64,000 bases of DNA from assembly GCF_029338315.1 (NCBI RefSeq), contig NZ_CP119794.1:124001-188000 (forward strand). Reading direction: 5' to 3'. Below are positions 53,186 to 62,924 of the stretch, piece by piece (positions within the stretch are counted from its first letter, which is position 1; each line of letters starts with the position of its first letter). The notes below the pieces were generated by a model. It did not search any database. It saw nothing but the letters and a program-made list of their open reading frames with translations, and had not been told where the DNA came from. The translations under genes were made by a program, and so were the position numbers. The stretch comes from Haloarcula regularis (GTDB lineage: Archaea; Halobacteriota; Halobacteria; Halobacteriales; Haloarculaceae).

Positions 53186-54307
53186 TTACGACGGGTCGAT
53201 GGCAAAGAGCCGTTCGTTGTTCGCCGCGTAGAGGAACTCCTCCCCCGCGACGACCGTCCCGACCACGCTGTTCGTTTCGAGTTGCCACTGGAGTTCACCC
53301 GTCCGCGAGAACGCGTAGACGTGGTTGTCATTCGATCCGGCATACACCGCATCGTCGGTCACGGCGGGTTCGTACACCGTGCTATTCTCGTCCGTGAAGG
53401 ACCACCGTTCGGTGCCATCTCCACGGTCGAGTGCGACGAGCGTTCCGTGCTCCCGCCCGCTACAGCCGAGATACACCACGTCGCCGTCGACGACCGGACG
53501 CGTCCCGCGTTTCGGCGACGGCGTGTCGACCGCCCATCGAACGTCGCCGTCGGTACGGTTCAACGCGAGCAGTCTTCCTGCGTTACCTGGTTCGGTCGAC
53601 GTGGCCACGTAGACGGTCTCGCCTGCGATCGTCGGGCTTCGCGTCTCGGTGTCGGTACGGTGTGTCCACCGTCGCTCGCCCTCGACGTCGAACGCGGTGA
53701 CAATTCCGTCGACACGATTGGTGACGACAACACCATCCGCAGTCGCTGCCGGCCTCGTGAGGCGTTCGCCGCCGGTTTCCGCGCGCCAGACGACATCACC
53801 ACTGGTAGCATCGATAGCGAGGAGGTCTTTCGCATTCGCGTACACCCGTCCGTCGCCGACGCTGACACCCTGTCTGAGCGGCGAGTCGACGTCCCACGCC
53901 TGTTCGCCGTCCGATCGACGGAGGGCACGGAGCCCGTCACAACCAGGAACGTAGACTCGTTGGCTATCGACGGCGATGTCGCTGCGAAGACAGAGTCGCT
54001 GATCGAAATCGTCCTCGCTGTACTCAGTCACCCACTGTCTGCTCCCGTCGGTCGGCGACAGCGCGTGGAGCGTCAGTCGCTCCATGACGTATAGCGTCCC
54101 CCCGTCGAGGAGGGGGCGCCCACGAATACTCTTGCGCCAGCGGATCCGATCGGAGGATGGCCCGGACCCACCGATACACCCAGCGCCAACGCCGGTGAAA
54201 AGTACACCGAGTGATTGGAGGGCCGTTCTCCGGGACATCTGACGCCGGGATTCGGTCCGTTCGGCCCCAGCGTCCGAACAGTCGGTGGACGGACTCGGCG
54301 AGGTCAT
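53186..54307 (-). CDS. PQQ-like beta-propeller Tat lipoprotein (BamB-like)
   Basis: The 373-residue protein has a Tat signal and lipobox (SRRTALQSLGVLFTGVGAGC), then seven or eight PQQ-type blades: repeats of LLALNRTDGDVRWAVDT, LVALDRGDGTERWSFTD and similar. It is lipid-anchored outside the cell and probably a scaffold or enzyme-assembly factor rather than a quinoprotein enzyme, because calcium-binding active-site residues are not evident. It is co-translated (ATGA) with the small wHTH-like gene. Confidence 0.9.
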   Translation of the reverse strand: MTSPSPSTDCSDAGAERTESRRQMSRRTALQSLGVLFTGVGAGCIGGSGPSSDRIRWRKSIRGRPLLDGGTLYVMERLTLHALSPTDGSRQWVTEYSEDDFDQRLCLRSDIAVDSQRVYVPGCDGLRALRRSDGEQAWDVDSPLRQGVSVGDGRVYANAKDLLAIDATSGDVVWRAETGGERLTRPAATADGVVVTNRVDGIVTAFDVEGERRWTHRTDTETRSPTIAGETVYVATSTEPGNAGRLLALNRTDGDVRWAVDTPSPKRGTRPVVDGDVVYLGCSGREHGTLVALDRGDGTERWSFTDENSTVYEPAVTDDAVYAGSNDNHVYAFSRTGELQWQLETNSVVGTVVAGEEFLYAANNERLFAIDPS

Positions 54308-54701
54308 TCCCAGGCGTCGTCGGTGTTGAGTCGGTAGTACGTCGTTGCCCCGTCGGCCGTCTCGATTTCCTTCTCCGCGACCATGCCTTCGGCGACGAGC
54401 TCGTCGAGTGCCTCGTCGACGTCGTTGGCCAGTATCCCACTTGCGACGACATCACCGACGACATCGACCAGTTCGTCCTGAATCTCGGTCAGCACTTCGC
54501 GGATCGTCTCGGGACGAGCGTCGTCGCCGAAGTCGACGCCGCGGACGATCTCGGCCTTCGTGTACGCGTTGTCGACGTTTCGGAGAGGAACGCGACGATC
54601 AACTCCCTCTCGTCCTCGTACTCGCTGACGGGGGTCGTCCCGGTCGTCGACGCACGATCCGCTCGGACACCGTCGTTCCACTCGGTATCAGAGATAGGCA
54701 T
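54304..54701 (-). CDS. Small winged-helix-like regulator (frameshifted)
   Basis: The gene encodes about 132 residues. MPISDTEWNDGVRADRAS and EDERELIVAFLSE are followed by a break at three T (54578-54580); one more base joins ENVDNAYTKAEIVRGVDFGDDARPETIREVLTEIQDEL. The tail DELVAEGMVAEKEIETADGATTYYRLN reads as a wing. It is most likely a DNA-binding regulator preceding the propeller gene in one operon. Confidence 0.65.
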
Positions 54702-54911
54702 GGTCGTCAATGGGTGTCGACACAGTTTAACGTACCTCACTGTTTCCCAGGTAGCAACTCGGGAGGGGTCCACGAGCGAACCGCTCCATCACCCTCCCCC
54801 AGCCGGAATGGTTGGGTGAGAGTCGTGGCCATCGATATCTGGCCGTCTGTCGATCTTCTGAACGAGAAACTCTGGTGTAGCTTCACAACTCGTGTGTTCG
54901 AAGTCGATCGC

Positions 54912-55652
54912 ATGACGCTCCAATTAGGCCAAGCACTCGGGCGTGGTACTCGACGTGCACTCTCGGTCAGTGGCATCGTCGCGCTGGTGCTAACGATCTG
55001 CTATCAGGTCGTCTTCGTCGGGTCGTTCAACACTATCGTCGTGAACCAACTCCCGCCAAGTGTGCAACCCGGTGATGTCGGAACGATCGGCTTTACGCTC
55101 CCCCTGTCGACTGCGGTCGCAGCCGCGCTGGGCGGCGCGGCGCTGTTGCTCGGCGTCGGCGTTTTTCTCGTGACAGCCCGGTTGTTGACACGCGATCCCT
55201 CCGAGCTCTCGTCGCTGCCCGGCGGGCTGTTCACCCGCCGTATCGGGCGTGCGTTCCTGTCCGCGCTCGTCGTGAGTGTTATCCTCGCAGTGGCAGTCCC
55301 GCTGGGGTTTGCGCTCCTGTTTGTCCCCGGCCTGTTTCTCACAGTAAGTTTCCAGTTCGCGCTGTTCGCTGTCGCGGTCGAGGATACCGGCCCCATCGAC
55401 GCGCTCCGGCGAAGCTGGGGACTAGCGAGCGGAAACCGCTGGCGACTGCTCGCACTCGTCGTCCTGTTCGGGGTTCTCGGCGGCATCGGTGGTGCAATCG
55501 GCTCGCTGTTCGCCTTCGTCTCGCCGTCGGCGGGACAGCTCGCCTCGCTCGTCGTCAATTCGGTGCTCATTATCGTGATGTACGGAATTCTCGCCGATTC
55601 GTTCGTGCAACTGCGTAACGGAGCAGCACCCTCGAGGAGTTCCCTCGCGTGA
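54912..55652 (+). CDS. Conserved haloarchaeal integral membrane protein (DUF7847-like)
   Basis: This 246-residue protein has six hydrophobic segments. ALRRSWGLASGNRWRLLALVVLFGVLGG is a hallmark of a widespread archaeal membrane family related to glycerophosphoryl-diester-phosphodiesterase membrane domains. The function is unknown. Start ATG 54912 (MTLQLGQALGRGTRRALSVSG). Confidence 0.68.
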   Translation: MTLQLGQALGRGTRRALSVSGIVALVLTICYQVVFVGSFNTIVVNQLPPSVQPGDVGTIGFTLPLSTAVAAALGGAALLLGVGVFLVTARLLTRDPSELSSLPGGLFTRRIGRAFLSALVVSVILAVAVPLGFALLFVPGLFLTVSFQFALFAVAVEDTGPIDALRRSWGLASGNRWRLLALVVLFGVLGGIGGAIGSLFAFVSPSAGQLASLVVNSVLIIVMYGILADSFVQLRNGAAPSRSSLA

Positions 55653-55848
55653 TCTTCCAAGAAGATGCGGTGACAGCCGTTCAGTGGGAACACACCGTCC
55701 AATCGTTCACCGGGGAAACGGCCACCGATATCGGTTATTGACTCTGGCGAACCACCCATAACTTGACAAGTGTGGCGTGCGAGTTACAGAGGGTGTAGTC
55801 AGCACGTTATCCTTATTTCTTTCGAGTTGAAGCCAGCGAACCAACTGT
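55653..55848. other. Start of AT-rich accessory block
   Basis: No gene is seen in this piece, which follows the DUF7847-like stop and grades into AT-rich DNA. Composition changes sharply near 55750. Confidence 0.3.
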
Positions 55849-56007
55849 TTAGTTGGCGTGGGAGTTAATCGACCTCTTTTTGACACTCTCAAATAACTGA
55901 AGTGCTTCCCGGGAGTGATAGTTACACTCTGACAATTTTTCTGACGCCAATGCCTCTTTTAGATGGTCCGTGATTCGGTTGCAAACCCGTTCTTCATTGC
56001 CGTTCAT
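55849..56007 (-). CDS. 52-residue small protein in the AT-rich block
   Basis: This clean frame (MNGNEERVCNRITDHLKEAL, then SREALQLFESVKKRS) would form two amphipathic helices. Codon use differs from GC-rich neighbours. A strongly AT-rich promoter (attaatatatatattta) lies 20-40 bases before ATG 56007. The family is not recognised. Confidence 0.5.
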   Translation of the reverse strand: MNGNEERVCNRITDHLKEALASEKLSECNYHSREALQLFESVKKRSINSHAN

Positions 56008-56144
56008 ATTTATATCTAATTACTAAATATATATATTAATCATTTGGTCATTTTCACTATCCAAGAACTTCTGACAGATTCCTGAATAGACTATACTGAG
56101 CACTTCCACTGCCTGAAAGCGGGACGTTGCTCCGTGCGAGATCT

Positions 56145-56216
56145 GCGCTCTCTATTCAGCATCGTCTTTTCCACCTACGCAGTGTCTGTCAGTTACAGGG
56201 TGACCGATGCAGAGGG
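56145..56216. repeat. Direct repeat copy A (72 bases)
   Basis: It is the same length as, and very similar to, copy B at 57407-57478. The last 33 bases (from GTCTGTCAGTTACAGG to GCAGAGGG) are identical. A shorter third piece (GCTCTCTATTCAGCA) recurs at 57899. Likely IS- or MITE-derived, but no family is confirmed. Confidence 0.7.
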
Positions 56217-56380
56217 AGAGTTCAGCACGACGCCTTCATTGCTTTCAGGTACTCCTGAGAGAATCAACTGCCCACTGTGCGTGCGAACTGTGTCCGTCAG
56301 TGAGAGCTAAAAATTTCTGCCAGTGTGGTCCGAAGGCGTTCGTCAAAACACCCATACGTACCTCGTCGCTACCGGGAAGT

Positions 56381-56845
56381 GTGATACTCAACCGATATTT
56401 CGGTTTACTTCGTGCTCTCTTGGTTTTCGTTGGGGTTGGTTTGTTCGCTAGTGGGCTTAACACAGTTGCTTCAATGCCGGTAGGACCTCCCGAGAGTGAC
56501 GGCTTTTTAGAAGGTCTGACATATATCCACGCAATACTGGTCGGGGTTATTGGATTGGTAGTCGTACAACTCGGGTATATTCTCCCGGCCGGACGTGGAC
56601 GATTCCGTGTTGGGCCCTTGGCCAGTCGGAGTCCAGCCGTACGAGGAGGAATCGCAGTTGTCGCCTACAGTCTGATAGCCTTCTTGATGGTATACGGGAT
56701 TCCACTACTCGTCCCAAGCGTCACAGCGAGTATGACCTACGCAACAGGCCTCTTCGTATTCGTCATTGCGGGCGGGATCGGTGCAGTCGTAACGGTCTTG
56801 CTCACACTGGGCAATCTAACACATAGGCTGATAACCGGTATATAG
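56381..56845 (+). CDS. Four-helix membrane protein in the repeat-flanked segment
   Basis: This 154-residue protein starts at GTG 56381 with hydrophobic segments near 12-32, 48-68, 90-112 and 122-145. No motif is recognised. It lies between the two long direct repeats. Confidence 0.55.
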   Translation: MILNRYFGLLRALLVFVGVGLFASGLNTVASMPVGPPESDGFLEGLTYIHAILVGVIGLVVVQLGYILPAGRGRFRVGPLASRSPAVRGGIAVVAYSLIAFLMVYGIPLLVPSVTASMTYATGLFVFVIAGGIGAVVTVLLTLGNLTHRLITGI

Positions 56846-56989
56846 CCCATCTGTATGCAGCAGTGCCTCAGGAAACTACTTGATTTCTGGCAAAACTGCC
56901 GGCGAGATACAGATGGTCCATTCACCACATCGCTACTGGTGATTTCAGGGGAACTTGGGGAACACGAATCGATAATCAGACTGGGTGAC

Positions 56990-57313
56990 TCAAATCCATT
57001 CTCGGACCGGTGGGATGAGTTCAAGTGTCGCAGCGGCGAGGTAGAGGCCACCCACCACAAATACGAATCCAGCCACACTCCCGAGCGTCGATGTCGATGA
57101 GGCAACTGCTTGCGCGCCGGCAAGAACAAGTACCAAGGCGATACCAACGAGCAGCAGTGTCCCTATCACATCAAGAAGAGCATCTTTGACTGCGGTGTGA
57201 ATGACTCTGTAGAGAGCAGCCTGATCGAATCCTAGCGAAGTCCCACCGTCGGGTTCTGGCCTCGACTCAGAGCTGCTACTGGATGTCTCAGGAGGTCGTG
57301 AATCGGGAACCAT
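56990..57313 (-). CDS. Two-helix membrane protein in the repeat-flanked segment
   Basis: This 107-residue protein has a polar Ser/Glu/Pro-rich N-terminus of about 40 residues followed by two hydrophobic segments (about 48-68 and 75-97) ending ELIPPVREWI. It converges on the preceding membrane gene, inside the repeat-bounded unit. Function unknown. Confidence 0.55.
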   Translation of the reverse strand: MVPDSRPPETSSSSSESRPEPDGGTSLGFDQAALYRVIHTAVKDALLDVIGTLLLVGIALVLVLAGAQAVASSTSTLGSVAGFVFVVGGLYLAAATLELIPPVREWI

Positions 57314-57406
57314 TTCGCTTCCCCATTTGTCCCCTAAATAATGTAAGCATTCCGCAACACAGAGCTTGGTACGAGGTTACTCTAAACGTACTTCAATGAT
57401 GCATAA

Positions 57407-57478
57407 GCGCTCTGTATGCAGCAGCACCTTTTCGACTTACTCAGGGTCTGTCAGTTACAGGGTGACCGATGCAGAGGG
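57407..57478. repeat. Direct repeat copy B (72 bases)
   Basis: It matches copy A in the same orientation, 1262 bases away. The differences all lie in the first half. The two copies bracket the two small membrane genes. Confidence 0.7.
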
Positions 57479-57570
57479 TAGAGGCAGAATGATGAGTTCG
57501 TCCGTCGCAGGGTTTCTCAGTTATTGAGAATAAAGGCGTTCTTTTCTCTTCATAGAACGTATGTCAAGGT

Positions 57571-57816
57571 ATGATGCTGGGCCAGACAAGGGTGGAACCA
57601 ATAGTTGTTGGAATAGTCGATGAATTAACACAACTATACGAATGTGTGGTTGAAGATCTGCCACCCTTACAGGAGTCTGTAGATGTTGATGCCTTGGAAT
57701 CATTAGTTACCCACGCTGGCGATGATCAAGATCTTCTCGTTCAGTTCGAATATATTGGCACAATCGTCTCTCTAGCTGGCGACGGGAGTGTTTCTGTTCA
57801 TCCACAACATCAGTGA
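57571..57816 (+). CDS. HalOD1 output-domain protein
   Basis: This 81-residue stand-alone HalOD1 domain shows IVDELTQLYECVVEDLPPLQESVDVDALESL, then VQFEYIGTIVSLAGDGSVSVHP. These domains are normally found alone or behind a receiver and are thought to be signalling outputs. No receiver gene lies next to it. Confidence 0.8.
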   Translation: MMLGQTRVEPIVVGIVDELTQLYECVVEDLPPLQESVDVDALESLVTHAGDDQDLLVQFEYIGTIVSLAGDGSVSVHPQHQ

Positions 57817-58162
57817 TTGGGTGGGTGTGCATCACATATCACGACAATTCCTCGATTACGCGTTACATTCTTTGGTAGAAAGTCAGTGGCCGACTCACGC
57901 TCTCTATTCAGCACGGTCTCAACAAACTATCAGCAACAGAGGGGGTCTACTGTAATTCAGTACCGGTTAGTCGCCGGACCGTCTTTGCGAACCACCGGGA
58001 CACAGTTACGACGATCCGTATGAGATCTCCCGAGCAGTAGACCATGCGGCGACCGAGAGGGAGGAGACGCGGTCGAGGAGTTCTTCCGGGAACGACTGGC
58101 GAGTACGCGTGCCAGTCAAACGACTGCGGTCCTCCACTCGAACAGTAAGAGACTCACCTGCG
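57817..58162. other. Gap with a partial copy of the repeat
   Basis: No supported gene. The piece GCTCTCTATTCAGCA at 57899-57913 matches the start of copy A, and the following sequence resembles it weakly. The block ends where GC-rich DNA resumes near 58030. Confidence 0.35.
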
Positions 58163-58519
58163 TCAGAGACGGTCGTAGCGCCGATTCAAGTAGTCGGTCA
58201 GTGAGAGAACCGAGACGACCACCTGCAGCGAGAAGACGGCGCCACCGAGGTGGGCGAACCCGGCGAGACTCCACGCGGCGCTCGGCGACCACTCCTCCGC
58301 ACCCCTGCGTGCCCAGATGTCTCCGAGCAGGCATCCGAGAACGACGAGCGCCACGAAGATACCGCCCCAAAACGCGGCCACGGCAAGCATGAACGAGGCG
58401 ACGCCGGCAGCGACATTCGGGTCACCTCCGGACGAGGAGACGGCGATGAACGTCCGGGTGCCGAAATGAGCGAGGAGAGTCGTCACGGCGACGAGAACAA
58501 GAGGATGCCGTACCACCAC
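58163..58519 (-). CDS. Three-helix membrane protein, unknown
   Basis: This 118-residue protein starts at GTG with hydrophobic segments near 7-25, 38-65 and 82-105. It is enriched in Gly and Ala with a polar end (DYLNRRYDRL). No family is recognised. Confidence 0.55.
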   Translation of the reverse strand: MVVRHPLVLVAVTTLLAHFGTRTFIAVSSSGGDPNVAAGVASFMLAVAAFWGGIFVALVVLGCLLGDIWARRGAEEWSPSAAWSLAGFAHLGGAVFSLQVVVSVLSLTDYLNRRYDRL

Positions 58520-58634
58520 GAAGGTGACATCGTATTACGGGACGGGGGAGTAGCACTTTTCGACGTGAGGGCAGGGAATCAGTGGCAACAGTAGTGGCGG
58601 AGACGCTCCAGCGTTTCGTATTCGAGCCCTTCCA

Positions 58635-59048
58635 CTAGACCCTACCGCCTGCATCGGCCACACCACCGTGACCGCGCCGTTCGGCCAGCCAGCCACCGAC
58701 GCGGCCTGCGAGCGCTCCGCAGACGGCCACTACTGCCAAAACAACTCCACCAATCCCAAGTATCATCGCGACGCCGATCGCCCGAAACCACAGCGGATTC
58801 GGGACCGTCGGAATCGCCCAGACCAGTTCGCTTAGGGGCCAGACTGCCGGAAAGCCACCGATAAGTGCGGCTCGGAGTCCGGTCGCGGTACTGTTCCCAC
58901 CGCGTCGCTTGATCAGGTAGCCAGCGATCGTACTCCCGACCACGACCATCCCGAGCGATATATTCTCCGGCGAGCGCCACGCTGCGAGCACAGTGAATGG
59001 GAGCGCAAGCAGCCCGCCGACGAGGGCGTACTTCCACGTCTCTGTCAT
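58635..59048 (-). CDS. DUF5518-like membrane protein
   Basis: This 137-residue protein starts MTETWKYALVGGLLALPFTVL, with four hydrophobic segments and the Gly-rich SPENISLGMVVVGSTIAGYLIKRRG turn. I recall a haloarchaeal DUF5518 family with this pattern. ATG 59048 is preferred over an upstream start that adds ten polar residues. Confidence 0.62.
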   Translation of the reverse strand: MTETWKYALVGGLLALPFTVLAAWRSPENISLGMVVVGSTIAGYLIKRRGGNSTATGLRAALIGGFPAVWPLSELVWAIPTVPNPLWFRAIGVAMILGIGGVVLAVVAVCGALAGRVGGWLAERRGHGGVADAGGRV

Positions 59049-59230
59049 TCGGAGGGGACCAATGTGAACCACAGTCAAATTAATTGACTCTTCTATGAAC
59101 CCCGTTGCAGTGTTGCTGGGTCGAACACGTCGTTCCGTGTACCCGAAGTATGCCCGTTGGGTAGATCCCCGGACGGAGTCGGTATCTCCCTCAACAGAGC
59201 GTGCTCTCTTCGCGCTTGCGAACCCGCTAG

Positions 59231-60955
59231 TTATCTTCGCGCCTCGTAGAGTCGAATCGTGACCATACTGCCTTCCGGGTCGTTTTCCCGAAAGTGAAGG
59301 TCGCCTCCGAGCTGGGTGACCGCCCAGTTGACGACCCAGAGTCCAATTCCCTGTCCGTGTTTGAGCTGCGTTTCAGTTCCCGCAGTGAGTATCTCCTGTT
59401 CTCGTTCGGGGAGTCCGGGCCCATCGTCCGAGACGGTAATTTCGACCGTCCCGTCCGACACTTCTCGAACTCCGATTTCGATATCAGGCGAGTCCTTGGT
59501 CGTGTGTGCGAGTGAGTTCTCGAGCAGTTCGGAGAGCGTCAGTCGAATCACCGCCCGGTGAGAGGAGATCCATATCTCGTCGGGGCAGACGAGCGAGATG
59601 TCGGCTGCATTGTCGTCGGTGCGAAACTGGTCGACGACGGTGGTCGCAACCTCGGTCAGGTCGACCGGTTCCGGCGGGTCGGTGCTCTCGGTCATGACCG
59701 CTTCTGCGTCTCTGACTTTCTTACTCAGTTCGAGGAGACCGGATGTGCTCTCTCGAATCCCAGTCCGTAGTTCCTCGTCGTCAACGTGGTCGGCGTATGC
59801 GAGTACGACGTCCAGGTCGTTCCGCACGTTGTGGCGGAGAATGCGGTTGAGAACTGTGAGGCGCTGCTCCCGAGTTTGTCGGTCAGTGACGTCACGGAAC
59901 AGTACGGTTCTAGCAACGGGGTCGTCCGCGTGGTCTGTCGCGGCTTCGTCGACTCCGGAGACGCTGAACTGAAACTGTCGGCGCCCCTTCGACGTCCGAA
60001 GTGCAACCGTTCCCGTCGCCCCTGCGGGAAGGTCTGTCCCCTCAAGACCATCGATGACTGACCGGATCGGTTCGCCGATCATCGTCGACCCCGAACCATC
60101 GAACAACGCGACAGCGGCCTCGTTCAGATCGAGAATATGGTCGTCCCAATCGAGGACGACGATTGCCTCCTGTAGGGTTTCGACGACGCGCGTTCGTGCG
60201 ACGTGGTCGGCTTTCGGAAAGCCAGTCATAACAGGATATCGTCGCACGGCGACTGCGAGGAGTACGCCGGACACGAACAGTCCGATCGTCGTCGTACCGA
60301 CGAGAGTGCTGTTGTTCCCGACAAGGCTGACCAGATACGGCGCAGCGACACCGCCGGTGAGTATCGCTACGAGCGTGTTCGAAACCCGGGCGTGGCTACC
60401 CCCGAAATCGAACAGCAGGTACGTCGCGTACACGAACAGCGCGAAACCGTAGAGTAGTTCCCAGCCAATTAGCGGGGCAAGCATTCGTTCGACAGCTCTC
60501 TCTGACGGTCCGAGCGCGAGGACGATCCCACTCAACACGACTGGGAGCGCTATCCCAGCGAGCAACCCGATTCGTTTCCATGTCAGCCCGGTTCCGCGAC
60601 CGGTATAGCTGAGTGCATAGATGATCCAAATCCCGGGAATGATCAGAGCAGAACCGAATTGTCCGAGAGAAAATGCCGTTGCGAGCAGTCCCTCAGACGA
60701 TATGCCTGGAAGTTCCGCTCCGAATGCGAATATCGCCCAGAGTGTTAGCGTAGCGAGAAGGGCAATAAACGGTTCTGCGCTTGGTTGCTCCCGAGATCGA
60801 AACGCGGTCACCGTCGTCCAACCGAGGAGAGAGGCTGCAGCAGCGGTGAGAGCGAGTAAACCGAGTGTCTCTACGAGGGCCATTATTCGAGGACTCAACT
60901 GACTCTTGCTCGTCGTGTGGTATGAATTCGGTGATACATTGGCCGTCTCAGCCAT
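59231..60955 (-). CDS. 7TM-N-terminal histidine kinase with PAS domain
   Basis: This 574-residue kinase has a membrane N-terminus with seven helices, like the HisKA_7TM region (about residues 25-235). A PAS segment follows (VVETLQEAIVVLDWDDHILDLNEAAVALF). The phosphoacceptor motif is NRILRHNVRNDLDVVLAYADH near 390, and the ATPase domain has VSDDGPGLPEREQEIL and GQGIGLWVVNWAVTQLGGDL. ATG 60955 (MAETANVSP) is chosen; 60883 is an alternative nearer the first helix. No partner regulator is adjacent on this strand. Confidence 0.9.
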   Translation of the reverse strand: MAETANVSPNSYHTTSKSQLSPRIMALVETLGLLALTAAAASLLGWTTVTAFRSREQPSAEPFIALLATLTLWAIFAFGAELPGISSEGLLATAFSLGQFGSALIIPGIWIIYALSYTGRGTGLTWKRIGLLAGIALPVVLSGIVLALGPSERAVERMLAPLIGWELLYGFALFVYATYLLFDFGGSHARVSNTLVAILTGGVAAPYLVSLVGNNSTLVGTTTIGLFVSGVLLAVAVRRYPVMTGFPKADHVARTRVVETLQEAIVVLDWDDHILDLNEAAVALFDGSGSTMIGEPIRSVIDGLEGTDLPAGATGTVALRTSKGRRQFQFSVSGVDEAATDHADDPVARTVLFRDVTDRQTREQRLTVLNRILRHNVRNDLDVVLAYADHVDDEELRTGIRESTSGLLELSKKVRDAEAVMTESTDPPEPVDLTEVATTVVDQFRTDDNAADISLVCPDEIWISSHRAVIRLTLSELLENSLAHTTKDSPDIEIGVREVSDGTVEITVSDDGPGLPEREQEILTAGTETQLKHGQGIGLWVVNWAVTQLGGDLHFRENDPEGSMVTIRLYEARR

Positions 60956-61168
60956 CTCAAACAGGTAGTGTGTCGTGGCACGTCGCAAATGAAGACCGCT
61001 ACAGTTCTCGAATAGAGGGCCGATGTGCGTCGCGAGGACCGGCGGAGGGGGTGGGGTGGGGGTCAGGGACCCGTCTGGGGGCAAGACGGGCAGGTGAATT
61101 GTAGCCCCCTCAGATAATAACGGGCAGTGCCGTGTTTCTCTATCAGAAACCGGCGTATGGCTTCGAGA

Positions 61169-61522
61169 TCAATCCGCGACGCTGACCAGCGCGTCCATGC
61201 CGCCGTCACCGAGCGAGAGCGAGAGCGAGGTATTGACAGCTTCGAACCGATCTCGATGGTGCCCATCTTCACAGATGGTCATCTCGGTTCTGACGAGACC
61301 AGCGTCTCGAAGATCGTTGAGCCGACGGTATACTGTTGGCCGCGAGACGTCGGCAGCGTCGGCAATCTCACGTCCGCTTCGCGGTTGTTCAGCCACGGCT
61401 TCGTAGACGCGACGGGTGTACTCGTCACCGAAGAGGTCGAATAGTTCGGCTGTCGTGAGGTCGTCGTTCTCTACGCGGTCGGTTGGACGCTTCGGGGAGG
61501 GTGTCTCGGAATGGACGGACAT
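61169..61522 (-). CDS. ArsR-like winged-helix transcriptional regulator
   Basis: This 117-residue protein has the wHTH TTAELFDLFGDEYTRRVYEAVAEQPRSGREIADAADVSRPTVYRRLNDLRDAGLVRTEM, then a tail that may bind a ligand. It is the standard haloarchaeal DNA-binding family. It is divergent from the HalX response regulator, and the two may regulate each other. Confidence 0.88.
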   Translation of the reverse strand: MSVHSETPSPKRPTDRVENDDLTTAELFDLFGDEYTRRVYEAVAEQPRSGREIADAADVSRPTVYRRLNDLRDAGLVRTEMTICEDGHHRDRFEAVNTSLSLSLGDGGMDALVSVAD

Positions 61523-61633
61523 ACTATTGGAGATGGCCCGTCACGTACTGGAGTATGATGCTAGGTATGCAGACCTCTCGACGAACTCGACTCTAGGAGT
61601 CCAGACAGACACGCGTAGAGAAGGCCATCAATT

Positions 61634-62254
61634 ATGGGGATTCAGTCACGAACGCCGTACGAGAGCACACGACCGATGCCCGGAACTGATGGCGCGATGG
61701 ATGTACGCACGCTCGTCGTCGACGACGAGCAGGAAGTAGCAGACGCGTATGCACTGCGATTGCGAGGGTTCTGTGAGGTTGAGACCACCTATGGCGGTGA
61801 ATCAGCTCTCTCGATTATCGCTGAATCACCGGTCGATATCGTCCTCTTAGACCGGCATATGCCGGGCATGTCTGGCGACGACGTTTTGGCGGAACTCGAC
61901 GAGCGAGGCTTCTATGGCCGTGTCGTCATGGTGACTGCGGTCGATCCGGGAGTCGAAGTCCTGGAGATGCCGTTCGATGATTATCTGTGCAAGCCAGTTG
62001 ATCGGGAGGACGTGCGCGCGGTGGTCGACCAGCAACGGCAGATTCTCGCCTACGAAACACTCGGAGAATTCTTCAGTGTCGAAGCCAAGCGCGCGGTCCT
62101 CGAAGCGGAACTGAGTGCAGAGAAACGCCGTGAGCACGAGGGATACGCAGAGATCGCAGCGCAAGCAGCACATCTCGAACGACGAACGCGACGACTGCTG
62201 ACTGACGCCGGTATTCTCGACCAATTCGACCAGATCGAGCGCGAAGACGTCTGA
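61634..62254 (+). CDS. HalX-domain response regulator
   Basis: This 206-residue protein has a receiver domain with the phosphoacceptor in VDIVLLDRHMPGMSGDD and the Lys/Pro end YLCKPVDREDV, followed by the HalX helical domain (AKRAVLEAELSAEKRREHEGYAEIAAQAAHLERRTRRLL). The DD pair is VVDDEQEVADAY near residue 30. Starts at 61634, 61676 or 61697 are possible; the last begins closest to the receiver. Output partners are unknown. Confidence 0.87.
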   Translation: MGIQSRTPYESTRPMPGTDGAMDVRTLVVDDEQEVADAYALRLRGFCEVETTYGGESALSIIAESPVDIVLLDRHMPGMSGDDVLAELDERGFYGRVVMVTAVDPGVEVLEMPFDDYLCKPVDREDVRAVVDQQRQILAYETLGEFFSVEAKRAVLEAELSAEKRREHEGYAEIAAQAAHLERRTRRLLTDAGILDQFDQIEREDV

Positions 62255-62380
62255 CACTCACCCCGTAGAAACCCAGCAGCGCTGCTGTTCCGAACTGGTG
62301 GTATTCGATTGCAGCGAGAGCTACTACTGTCGTCTCGTTCACTCTCGTTTCGAAACGGCCTCCACGTCACGAAGACGGTG

Positions 62381-62836
62381 TCACATTGGCAGGTTCGCAA
62401 ACATAAGTGCAAGTCCGATGAGAACGAACCCGACAGACGCGATGACCCCATACCAAATGACTCCGATTCCGAGGGCGATGTAGCCGTTCAGTCCGTCGCC
62501 GGTGGGGGTCCAATAGCCGCGCTCGGGCAGCATTCGGAGTGCGGCAAGCGAGATGACAGCTGGGAGAACGATATTGGAGACGATGACACCGCCAACGATA
62601 CCTACTGCATCGCTCCCCGTGACCGTATCAGTCCCTGCAGTAAGGAGTATGACACCGAGATACGAGAGGGATTGAATCGTGGTTATCCCGCCGCCGATGC
62701 ACAGATAGTTCACGACGAGCCAGTTAGTCGGCCAGCGAAACAGCTCACGGAGGCGTGTGACGGCTAGAAGCGGCGACCAGAACAGAAGAATACTGACTGA
62801 GAAGCCAGCGACGACGCCCAGTTCCGCCAGGACCAT
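62381..62836 (-). CDS. Four-helix membrane protein, unknown
   Basis: This protein of about 151 residues starts MVLAELGVVAGFSVSILLFWSPLLAV, with hydrophobic segments near 8-28, 40-65, 85-105 and 120-145. Converges with the HalX gene. No motif is recognised. Confidence 0.6.
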   Translation of the reverse strand: MVLAELGVVAGFSVSILLFWSPLLAVTRLRELFRWPTNWLVVNYLCIGGGITTIQSLSYLGVILLTAGTDTVTGSDAVGIVGGVIVSNIVLPAVISLAALRMLPERGYWTPTGDGLNGYIALGIGVIWYGVIASVGFVLIGLALMFANLPM

Positions 62837-62924
62837 ACTCACGCTTGCGTCTCCGGGAACATATCAGTGCGATCTGTGTTTCTCTCTCTGAAGCGCGATT
62901 CGACGGTTCACACTGACGCTGTCG

